Shown here: positions 1 through 12,148 of the stretch, piece after piece
Numbering within the stretch: the stretch's first letter is position 1
Layout: every line of letters starts with the position of its first letter
Origin: a virus
Virus record (IMG/VR): IMGVR_UViG_3300045125_000158
Coordinates: 1 to 64,000 of that record
Length of the DNA: 64,000 nucleotides
Strand: one strand, 5' to 3'
Notes under the pieces: model-generated
What the model saw: the letters and a program-made list of their open reading frames with translations, nothing else
Databases searched by the model: none
What the model was told of the DNA's origin: nothing
Program-made: the position numbers and the translations under genes

Positions 1-3000
1 AATAATTGATTCGTTAGCAGTTTCGCTAGGAACGACGCCAATATTTACCGGCTGTGAAAAGTTTCCACATTTATCAGCTGTGACAAGAGAATAATAGCTG
101 ACTACATTATTTTCTATATTCCGATCAACAAATTCAAAATCTGTAGAATTACCAACATAAACTAATACAGCAGAATTACTTACTTTTTTGAGTCACCATC
201 GATAATTGGGCTTCCTTTATCTGACCAATATACTAATATTTTGAGAAACATTTTGATCATCAACCCTCATCCCATAATATATATGCTTTGGCATTTCCAG
301 TGACAAAGCGTACATTATTTAATTGAGGAAGATAAGATAAAGTTATAGCTGCATTTTTTGCATTTATATTTTCAAATTCAGGTATTGAGATTTGCAGCTC
401 TGGAGAATCTGATGAAAGACTTGTATTTCCCAGAACGTTTTGAGTATACAATCTGAAGTAATAATTACGCAAATGAACATAATCAAATGGCAAAGCTACG
501 ACTGTTTCGCCTGCTATTGCGGTTTTTGCATGCACCTCAAGGCCATCATATTCATTATTTATATGTTCTCCGTAACCGTTTAATATTAAATACGGCTCTG
601 TAATTACTTCGGATGTAGCTCCGGTTGCTTGCGGTTCTTGATAATCAAAATTAGCAGTACCAATAGCTTCCTTGCGTATAATTTTTACATTTCCACCCTG
701 ATAATTAAAATCTTGGCTAACAAAGTATTTTAATATTACTAATCTGTCGCCGTTGTCAACTACTTTTCTTGCCAATGATGTTGGCATTTCTGATGCAGCA
801 AAAATATAGCTTTCGCTACGTATAGTATTATGGACGCTTATTTCCGTAATTTTACCAAGAAATTGATTTTCTGCCCCACCAATATAAACATTCATTCCGG
901 ATTCGCTATACTTGATACCTTTTGTCAAAGATCCAGTGCCAGAAAAACACCATCCAAATAGAAATTTGCATATAAAAGATCAGTATCAAAACAAACCGTT
1001 ACATGTTGCCATTTACCTAGATCCAAAACCCCTTCACTTACGGCAATAGTTACATCATCTAACGTAAATGTTAATTTACCATTTGTGTCAATTCCAAATT
1101 TGTACGACAAATTACTTGTTGCATAATCTTCTCTTGTGAAAATATTTCTATTTTGCGAAAAATTAAATGCATAAATCCAAGCTATAATGGTAAAATTATT
1201 CGAAATAATTTTATTGCTCGAATCCATACCAGAAAAATATGTTGAGCCGTCAAGTCGCAAACCGCTAGTGCCATCAGGAACATCAGTGCTACTCAGCCAA
1301 ATTGTATCATTTTTATTACTAGTAAGTATCAAATTCGAATCTGAAAAATCATACAGAACATTCTCGTCAGCTTCGTTCATGTGCCAAAGGCCAACAGTGT
1401 TGTTATCGCGTTTACGACCAGTTCCTGTAATTATTCTATATGTGAAATTTCCAGCACCTCTTGGCAATATTTTCTCATGCGTAGTAACTTTAAGAAATTT
1501 TCCTCGGCTAAATACGCCATCAACATTATAGGTATAAGCGGCATAATAATAGGTTTGGTTTGTTTCAAGATTCTCATCTAAAGCCCGCTGAAACAAGCCT
1601 TCAGAAACTACATCTCCATCTAATGGATTTTCTGGATATCCGTCCAATTTTCTCACAATACGCACACCCGCATAGCCGCTTTCCTGATCTGCAAAAAGGC
1701 TTGAGACACTGCTGCAACATTACTTGTATTTACTTGATCTGATTCTACAACAGCAAAAAATCAAGTTTGATTGGGGCTGCTCCATAGGTTGCTAAATTAT
1801 ATCTTACCTCACCTGGATAAGTAGCTTCCAACTTTATCAATCATTTTTTTCGTTAATACGTGCCGCAATCCAGTATTATCATTCCAGCTCTGAGAACCAC
1901 TCTGATCCACCACAACCGAAACTAATCTATTAGATAAACCTAAAGCCACTTTATCTGTTGACTCATCAATATTTACAATTTTAGTTTGTACAAAATTGGG
2001 AGAAAGTTTGTTGTCGCTAAATTTTTGCACATCTAATGATATCGATGTTGCGGGTGGAATGATAATTTTTCAGATTTAGTATCTAAAGAGTTGTGAAATG
2101 TAAAATATTTTACCGCATATTTACTGTCACAATTTATAACATAAGAACTTGCCTTCGTCATCATATGTCAATACACATGTATTTGCAGAAAGAACCGACT
2201 GATCATCAGCGTAATCCCATGTAAGATACTGCGTATCGCTTGATCCCGACACGAAAAAGGCCTAAAGCATAATTGCCCGAAAAATCTATATCATTTGTAC
2301 CAGGTATAGATTTGAGAACAAAATTGTACCAATTGTCTCTAATTATTTCATTTAGAGTAGTTTTATAGCCATAAAAATTCAGGGTAGATATAATATTATT
2401 TTGAGCATTCAGATTGAATAATTTACAATGCAACGTGCAAAAAGCATTTTTGAAATGAAGATTTGTTGGTAATACATTACTTTGCGTTACTACTATAGTA
2501 TCAATGTAATAATTTGCGGTAGTTGGCTGTAAAGTAATATCTATTTTTTGTCATCTTTTTAAATATCAAATCAGTGGATATCCACTGCCAAGCATCATCA
2601 ACTACAAGGTTTTCTGTGGTTTTTTGATAGATACCATCAATAAAGCAATTCAAGTGAAAAGTATTTTGTCCGCCATTTTTCTTTATTCGCAAATATATAT
2701 AATGCTTGCCTGCAGATGCTTTAATTGGATATGTCATATACCCAAATTGTTGTGAAGTTCCTGACTGTCCTACTTCCATACATCCAGCATGTAGAGAGCC
2801 AGAAATATTTGGATTAAAAATTATATAATTTTCATCTTGCGATAAATAGGAAAAATTAGCTGCACTAAAAGCAACATTGCTTCCTGATGGCACTATGAAA
2901 GCTGCACTGCTATCAATTGAACCAACTGTTCTTATATAAACTGATGCCTTAGTTAAATTCATGCTTGAACATACCTTATTTTTTATTTACAAGAGGATAT

Positions 3001-6000
3001 GCATCTTATACAATTATTTTCATCAATATCTTGCAAAACTAGATAATTATCGTCAACGCAATCTTGAACCAGTGGCGAGTTTTTTGATATAACTTTCTTT
3101 ACTCAATTGATAATTATTGCCACCAAATAAATATGTGTCAGTTTGCGTTTTTAATATTTTATGTAAATTACCTAGCTTTGATTGGTTTGTCACAAAATCA
3201 GAACCATATTGTATATATTTGCCATCACTTAGAGCGATATATGCAACCTGTTCATGTACGAATATGTCATTAATTGCAACAGACGCAGAAAGTTCTAAAT
3301 CTTCAAAAACATCAAGTAGCTGCAGCTGCAATCTACCACTATAGAACGTGCCATTATCTTGATACAAACCAGCATTAGTGCCGACAAGTATCTTGTTTTT
3401 AAATTTACTAATTACGTTAATCGTTTTACCGGAAACTCTACCCAAGCTATTCCATGAATACACCATCATTAGTAGACAAAATTGCTGAAGCATTTGTTAT
3501 TGCAAAAGCAGAGTCAGGAACAATCATCTGCAAAATAGGATCATTTGTTGTGAGCACTTTCACAAATGAAGAGGCATCTAGCTGCCTAGCATAGATACCC
3601 GTATCTCCGCCCACAATTATAGTATTATTCCTAAAAATTAAAAAACAATTCAATTTATTGGGCAGTCCTGTTATATTTTCTTTTGTAACAGCTTCAGTAT
3701 TGATATTATATTTATAGATATATCTTTCATCCAAAATGTAAATATAATTATCAAATCTTTTTATATCAACGATTTGCAATAATTTATCTGCGGATAAATT
3801 AATTTTTGATATTGAATTTGTAATTTCATCAATAACAATTACGCCACCATATCCGCCTACCCATATTTGTTTTTTATCTACGTAAGCAAAAATTGATTTG
3901 GGATAAGGTATAAGTAAATTTTTGTTCCCTGCATCTAATTCAAGATTATAGTCAATTGTGGAGTTTATTCGATCATAAAAATTATTATTTTTTGGCACTA
4001 TGTATTTTGCTTGATATTCCGGAGCTGTAAATTTTTGATAATTAGGATATAGTTTTTCTTGCCCTATGCCTCCGCAAATAACATTTGCATGATGGATTTG
4101 ACTTAAGTGTGATGGCATACCAGAATTAACCCATTCAAGAGTGTCTTCAACTGTTATATGTGGCAAACCAACATTAGTCAACGAAGGATTACGCACGCTT
4201 ATTTGCATTTTATCATATTTTGTGACCGATTGGGCCAAACTTAAAGTTCCGTCCGTAGAGTTTGCTATGCCCACTATTTCATGACGAGCATAGTTTTCTG
4301 GAAATTTATCTCCAACAGATCCAGTAAATGTGTATTTGTATCTTGGGTACCCGAAACCAGCAACCTTGTCACTGTTGATTGTTCCACCTAAAGATGCGAT
4401 TCTGTACTTGCCAAATTTAGCAACTTTAGTTCTGCTTGCATATTCAGCTGGAATTTTAGTGTCAAATCCTGGAATTATTTGCGTTGTTGGATCTATAGAT
4501 AATAAAACATCTTCATAATCAAAATAACTTAAAGGCAGAGGACTTGGAGGTGCGTAAGTTATTTTATGAGAGAACTACTGTAGCTTCGATATAATATGCT
4601 GCATTATAAAATTTTTGTAGCTACTTCAGCCATTTCTTGCAATGTAATCTGTCTATTGCCTAAAACGGTCCACCAAATAATCCCTGTGCAACCTACTTTA
4701 AATGCAGCTTTTATTTAAAAAATCACAAATATCATCATTCAAAGTTGCTTCTTGACGTAAATCTTTTGGCCATGTAAATATATATGTCTTTTTTTGCTTT
4801 TCTTCCAATTTCCATACAATCGCGCAAACTCAATAGGTAAAACAATTTTTCCTGAATTGGATCGCCTTGTCTTCTACCGTTTTGTGTGATTTGCAAAGGA
4901 ATATCATAAGGCGCTTGTTTGTTGAAATAGGTAAAGAGAAGGCGCAATATAGTCAAAAGATTTTATCCATTCATCCCAATAAAACATTTCTTGCTCAGCA
5001 GCACTTATTTATAACATCTGGATTTGCTTTACCAAAATTCAAACCGTCTAATCGCCATGAATTAGCCTCTGGATTAGCTGCATAAAAACCTATTTTTTAC
5101 GTTAGGTCTAACTTCTCTGATGGTTTTATTTAATTCCTGCATATAATAAAGCCAACGGCTCGCCCATGTTTTTTGTAAATAATCACTTTGTTGGGCTTCA
5201 TTTTTATTTACAGACCAACCCCCTGGGTTAACCTGATCTTCAACCCATATCCACCAATTTCTTAATGTTCTAGGAGCTAGACCAGAATTTGGTGAAGACC
5301 TAAACAGTCTTGTTGTTGCCGTATCAAACATATCAAGACCATAACCAATAGATACTCTGTAACTAGATCCGTCTGGGGAAGTTAATGCCATTTCAAAATT
5401 ATGAAATATGTCTCCATCATACGATTCCGACAAATAGCGCCAGCTGGTCTAAAAATTCCACGTAAATTATTAGCGAGCGTTTGTTTTGCTTTATTAAGTT
5501 TGTCCTCTTGATACAACCATAATAGAGAGTCACCACTCATAGATTGTAATTCATTTCCAATTGCCGAACAAGGAACCCATGCTTGACAGACTACCCGAAG
5601 GCAAAGACCAGTCATAATATGCATCGAACTGATATAAACCCATCATATTTTTTACTTTTGGTGGATTTGCGGTATAACTTTTATGAAAATCATCTGGAAC
5701 ACAAACTTTTCTATTCAAAACTGGATCAGCTACTCTACATACCGAATCATTGCCTATAGGATGCACGCTTGAATATAAAACAAAATCATCTTTCCAATTG
5801 ATCTTGTTTGGATATAGACATTCATTTCTAACTATTCTACCAATAGTAACCGGCACTGCTTGATATTTATTTTCTATTAATTGCACATAAGAATCATAAG
5901 CTTGTCTTGTTTGATCATTATTTCCAAAATCAGCATACCAAGAATCAATAGACATATATACCCATGGATCGAAACCTTGCAATAATAAATCTAAAAACCA

Positions 6001-7531
6001 ATCACGACCACCTTTGGCATAATCACTGCTCAGAAACTCTGAACGATCAATATAGCTAGGCACGGCTAAATTATACAACGAGTTGTCGTTTTTACTCAAA
6101 ACACTAAGAGTTGAAGACGAATAAGACCTTCTCCAACCTTCTAAATAGTTAAACACATAACGATCGGACAAGTTGTTAGGAATATTTGATAAAGACAAGC
6201 CACTTGAGGCAATTAATCCTCCGTCATCAAAGTTGTTTTTTATACTACTTAGATGTTGCGGATTATTAATATTAAAATTTTGAGCAGCTTCACTATAACT
6301 ACCTAAATTTACCTTTTTTAACGCATCAGGAGCAGCAAAAAAATACGAAAATTATTTTCAGATTCCCATTGCTTTAGCTCTGCCAAAGTATTTCGCAAAT
6401 TGATTGGTAAATTTGCAAAATAAGATGGATTGCTTCCAGTGTCATTATTGCCCCATCCAGATATATTAAATAGCATGGCAGCCTTATATCCATGTAATTT
6501 TAAGAGTGCCAAATCTAAAATATTGTCTAATAATTTTTCCAACCAGATACATTTTGTGGATTTACAAAATTCTGACCAGGTAACGGCACCAAGCCATTCA
6601 GGCTAGATTTGGTAGCAGTTTCAAATAGATAATATCTTCTTGGATTATCTTTAGCTTGAAAATATGATTTAGGAGCATTTGCTCCGCCTAAACTAACGCC
6701 ATATATTCTTCCGCTCACTCTAGGCCCATGATTTGCATCAGGATAATTTTCCCAGTACCAAGCAAAATATGGTTCATACGAACACAGAGCTGCAATTTTC
6801 CTATAGGTAAGATTGCCATGCCTTGTGATTGGAGCATCAAAAGAACACATATTATTGTAGTTTTCAAATCGCAACCATATTTTCCACGTTCGCGTCTCTC
6901 CAGGAGCAAACCTGTCAGTAACGCCTATGCTTGGGACGTTAATATTGTTGTCAATTCTAAAATACGCCTTCAGAGTCAATGGATCCAAAATCGCCATAAA
7001 TTTTGAAAGGATATCTATAGTTTGTTGATACACTCATCATCTGCAAACCTTCAGAAACAAAACCATTAGATACATAATTATCAATAGTTAAACATGGCGA
7101 AAACCAGTTTTATGCTGTAAATAGCGTTCTTATTTCCAAAATAATCTGTTGCAGGATTTTTATTCGTGGGATATTGTATTTGCTCAAGTCTTATTCCGTA
7201 TGAATCGTGATTAGTGCAATTTCTAACATGTCTCCAGTATGAATTACTACCAGCTGCATTCCAATTAGGATGATACATGCCACTATCAATTTTTATACTG
7301 AGGAGCAGGCTGCTCAGTCTGTGTTTTATTCGTAAGGGTTATTGTAATATTTATTCCGCGCCACTCAATCGTTTGTTTTTCAAATATAATATCCCATGTA
7401 GATGCATTTTGTGACAGAGGATTACCCGTATTTGCTTCACGCAAAATATCTGCATTATAATTATTAATATCTAACCAAATATATCTCTGCGCATTTGGAT
7501 TGCCGCTTTCACGCGGAGAAAATAATGACAT
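1..7531 (-). CDS. Giant tail protein, partial: possible TIM-barrel hydrolase, propeller, vWA-like and LamG domains (>2500 aa, frame breaks)
   Basis: ATG 7531 (MSLFSPRESGNPNAQRYIWL) after AGGAGG; runs off the left edge. Residues coded by about 7000-4600 resemble a glycosidase-type barrel: KAAMLFNISGWGNND, FDPWVYMSIDSWYADFG, SYRVSIGYGLDMFDTATT, NWWIWVEDQVNPGGW, and, after shifts, CTGIIWW near the end; no catalytic acids can be assigned. About 4270-3060 is a propeller (KQIWVGGYGGVIVIDE; NKILVGTNAGLYQDN). About 1980-1780 has SVVVDQSGSQSWND, a D-x-S-x-S MIDAS-like loop. About 1450-750 is LamG-like: GLWHMNEADEN, NFTIIAWIYAFNFSQN, GKWQHVTVCFDTDLLYANFY, then LDGVF. FN3-like pieces flank it. At least 14 breaks. 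Confidence 0.55.
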
Positions 7532-7532
7532 T

Positions 7533-10500
7533 TCATCCTCCTAAATCTGTTGTACTTTTAGCTGTCGCACCAGTAGCAGTATTTATGTTAGCGGTAATAT
7601 CTGAAGTAGTATCAGGTAGTAGAACGCCACCTGCAATATTTTCGCCACCACCATTGCTACCAAAATCTGCCGTTCCTCAATCAGCTCTTGTTTCAAATTG
7701 AATGTATCGTCTAATTCGCTACCATATCTTCCAGGAAGCGAACTACTCGGATAGTTCTTATCCATTCATTATATAAGCCATGCGTACCTATATAAGATTT
7801 ATTATAAGAAGTTGATTTGTTTAAAAGAAGCACTCTAAATTCAGGAGGAACAAAATCAACAGTAGAAGCTGTTCCATCAGTATTGGTAACACTTATAGTG
7901 CGTGCATCTTCGTAAATTTGGGACAAGAATTTATTTAAGGAATCAAATGTGGCAACGACATGATCTTTATCAAAGTTTTTGAATGACACAAAAGCATTAT
8001 TTTCATCAAGATTCTTTTCAACTAAAGAAGACCTTGCGGCATTAAATGCTGTCAATGCAGCATCTGCTCCAAAGCATGAGCGTTTCTGTCGTTATAAACG
8101 GGCAGAATCAAAGCTTCAACTGAATCGGCTGGTTTTTCTGCCAAACTAATTTCATTAATTGCTACGCCGTTTAAAAATAAAGTTACAGAAGATAGGTAGT
8201 TATCATTTACCCAGCCACCATATTTAGCAGTAAATACTCTATATTGATTAGCAACAGTAACTACCGATCCAAATGGTAACTTTGCATCAAAACATAGATA
8301 TTTACCAAGACTAGAGTTGCTTGTGGTAAATCTGTATCCTATTTTTGTGGCTCACCATTTATATATATTGTAGGCATGACCCCTTGCGATTGTTCGAAAT
8401 GGATTGCAAGATTATTTGTTCTTTCGCTTATGTACAAACGGTTTTCTGTTCCTATAAAAAGCTTACCATCAATCACATTCAGTGAAGTAATTGGCAATTG
8501 TTGATTTTTAATTTGCAAATTAGGAAATGCAATTTCAAATTTTATATCACTATCTGTATAAATATTATTTCGAGATGACGAAACCAATAGCCCAAGGTCA
8601 GTGGAGACATAAATTCGATTTTGCCAAATAACCATTAGCCGTGAAACCTGGACATCTTCTAACACACCTATTCTTTGATAGAATGATGTTGTCAAAGATT
8701 TCCTAAAAACCATAAAATCAGTTAATGCAAAAATATAATTATCATCTTGCAATAATGCATATATAGGCTTTTGTTGCGTAAATTCATCGATGAAGAACCA
8801 ATTCTTACCGCCGTCTACCGATTCAAATAAACCAAAATTATTACTTACTAACAATCTTTGCAAAACATTATCATAAAGAAGAGCATATCCTTCAGTGCTC
8901 GCAGGGCCAAAAATAGGCAGCTGTTCTAGGTAAAAAACATTTTCTCCGATTGATTTATTTAGTTTATAAACTCCAAGATCGCTGCTACAATATATTTCGC
9001 CATTTTTGTCTTGAACAATATCACGTATTATTTTTGTGTTTTCTGCTCCGGAAACTTCTCTCCAATCATTGAAATCATTGGCAGTTTCGCCTCTTCCGTA
9101 AAAAAATCCAGTATTTGTAGGCCGCAAAGAAAGATTTGTATTTATTTGAATAATAAAATTTTAGACACTGGTGTTACTAATGACTTTTTCTTATTCCAAG
9201 TATTACCATAGTCGGCACTGGTATAAATGCCATCGCTTGTGGCGGCTAGTAATTCAACATTCGTACTATTAATTGGAATGATATCGTAAAATACTACAGC
9301 ATCTCCAAAAAATTCGTTTTGATTTTCCAGAGTATATCGATATCACTCCATCTAAATCTATGGTTGACAACTGCAACGGAACTAATTCTTCCTTGTAACG
9401 CCCATCATGATTTATATCAAATAATTGTCTTTTCTCAAATAATCCAGATGTTATTTGTGTTGCGTCAACTGTTTTTACTCTATTAGCAGGCAATACACCA
9501 TCCACTTCTTCTATGCCGCCAAAGCTTGCAGTTACATCAGGTAATGTTGTAAAAGGGTATGTCCCGGCATCAGCTTCGTATCCTGTTTCTGCCAGCTTCG
9601 TTTCAAACGTAATTTTGCCGAGCTGTTTATCTAAAATATAAATGATATTATAATCACTTACTTTTTATTATTTAGATAAACCTCGTAGTTAGAAGTTTTT
9701 GAAATATCTGTAGAAGTAGTGAATGTTTGATTATCAACAGTTGCCCAATCAATTACAAGCAGCTGATCGTTTAAATTTATTCTTCTATCATCATCATCCG
9801 CATAATATTGATGCTTATGGGTAGCCAAGACTTTTCTTGTTTCAATCCTGACTGGATCTTCCAATCCAGCAATATTTCTAGCAACTGATGTGTCAATAAA
9901 CACTACTGCATCTTGTATATTTATTTTTGCCAACAATACAGCATTTGTGACTGTATTATTGCTTTCTGTAACATATGGTTCAGCTTCATTTCTATATTTG
10001 CGCAAAATATAATATATCTTAGCAGTTTTAATTAATGCATTCTGATCTAAAAAATAACTACTTGAAGATGGGACGTTTGTTAAATATTCAAAAGAATATT
10101 TATTACCAACTGATTTGTATATTTCATAACCATCAAAAACTCCACCAGTTGGTTGCCAAGACAAGGCGATATTGTTTCCTACAATCTCGCATGAAAAATC
10201 GTCAATAATAGGCAAAGACGATAGAGACTTAGGTCTTCCTGCAACAAATGACTGTGATGCAAGTGAGTTATCGAAAAAATTGACTGAGCGAAGCCCTGCC
10301 TTATTAATAGCTACAACAAAATATGCATATGATATTCCATTTTCAACTTCATAATCCGTATATGAATACTGATTGCCATCTAGACTCTCAATCAAAGAAA
10401 AATCAGATGAAGTCAAATCATACTGGTCCATAGCCCTATAAACTTCAAAATTCTGTATATCAGCAAAAGTATCAAGCGTCCAAGTAATTATATTTTGTTT

Positions 10501-12148
10501 ATCACCAACAAAAATATTAATACGAGGTGGCAAAGGCCTATTTATTTGTGAATTGATTGTTAATGTATACTGCGTAGAAACAATATCACTTTGATTAGCA
10601 AACTCATCACTGCAGTACACATCCACAAAATATTCTGCGTTCGTTTGCACGTATTTTTTTATCCAATAAATAGGAAATTTGCCTTACCTATATTTTTATA
10701 ATCAAAAATAGTTGTTTGTACGTTATTGAGCTTTTGCTTTATACGTATGTAATTATTCGCAAAAATTGATTGTGAATTTAAAAAGTTTATACTTAGACTA
10801 TAATCAAGATTTTGAGTAATTTCCAGATTATATGGAGCTTCCGGCTTAACATAGCTTCTTGTAACATGCTTTACACGCTTACCAACACTCGTGGTACCAT
10901 CATCTAATGCATTTTTAACTGTGATATAATACGTTTTACGTGGCTCAATAGACTTGTAGAAAATACTGTTATCTTTCTTATATGCAAATATTTCTATAGA
11001 TTTTGTGCTTATACCACCAGATATGCTAATCATTTCACTTGTAATTACGAATCCATCCGATCCGTATTCCTCAATTAAAATTTGACCTAAACCGTCAAAT
11101 TCCTCATATGGTGAATCGTAAGATCCCATGAAATATTTAATCCGTTGCGATTTTGTGATGTAATATTTTCATAGTCTATTACGTTTATAAATAATATATC
11201 TGGTGGTCCGACGTAAAATCTTGGAGTTGCTCTTTTTGGGACCCCACTACTTTGCACTTTATTTGTGGATACAGATTTTAAAACAATTAAATATAATTGA
11301 TCATTATCTAAGTTATTTATTGTAAGATCAACTTTATCATAATTGGCTTCATAAAGTACTGTCAACCCTTGCACTATTCCATCAACAGATATTGGGGTTA
11401 CTTCAGCAACGTATTTCGAAATATCACCGAACGCAGCACTGTTCCATGTCAAATAAATCAAATTTTTACCGCTTACGACTTGTACGTTGGTTGGATTTGC
11501 AGGAACAGACAAATCCGCATTAGTAACAGTAGTTAATACCGATGAAAAATTGCTTGTATTACCAGAAAAATCTACACTTTTTATTTTATAATAATATATT
11601 TTATTTTCTGTGAGGCCAGTATCTGTGTAAGAATTATTGTCAGTATCAAAAATTAATTCATATGAAATATTATCTACACTTCTGTAAATTAAAAATTTAC
11701 TGAAATCATAGTCATTATTTGCGTCCCAACTCAACGATAATGAATCTATACTAGTTCCAGTTGCTTTTATATTTGCGGGCACTGCTGGTGGCGTAGAGTC
11801 AAAATAATTAATTGATACAATATTTGAGAAACCACTCAATTGACCAGTAACGCCTGGTCGTCCTCGCATCCAAATATAGTATTGCGAATTATCTACTAAT
11901 GATCTTGCATAGTCACCATATGTCTTAGTAATTTGGCGACCAATCATACCCCAGCCTTCGGTTACTTTCAGAGTTAAATTATTATCAACAGACATGCTCC
12001 AGCCTTGTATTACACCTGGTCCTATTAGATCAGATATAAAAGCCATGCCTTGATCAATCGTGTCAAACCTTCTTTTATCTATTGCTCCTGAATAGTAATC
12101 ACCAAGAACAAAATACTCGATACCAAAATGTGGAGTTTTTTCTGCCAT
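7533..12148 (-). CDS. Giant tail protein: FN3 repeats and Asp-box propeller (~1540 aa, frame breaks)
   Basis: ATG 12148. N-terminus FGIEYFVLGDYYSG ... GPGVIQGWSMS is paralogous to the 39232 gene. FN3 repeats follow: PAVPANIKATGTSIDSLSLS, KFLIYRSVDNISYELI, ENKIYYYKIKSVDFSGNTS; ANPTNVQVVSGKNLIYLTW; and further ones near 10500-10100 (NFEVYRAMDQYDLTSSDF; YFVVAINKAGLRSVN). Near 9430 an EF-hand/dockerin-like loop DINHDGRYKEEL. The propeller at 9127-8339 has an Asp-box, SVDGGKNW, and GEIYCSSDLGVYKLN. C-terminus Gly/Thr-rich. Breaks near 11120, 10655, 9510-9300, 9150, 8340, 8060, 7720-7670. TGA 7535-7533 is followed at once by the next ATG, whose AGGAGG lies inside this gene's end. Confidence 0.6.

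Noticed and set aside
2501-2962. New gene starting MNLTKASVYIRTV at 2962
   Set aside because: AAGGT lies upstream at a poor distance; adding one A to the run before it joins the upstream frame (NKKNKVCSSMNLTKA), so I keep it in the leftmost giant gene.
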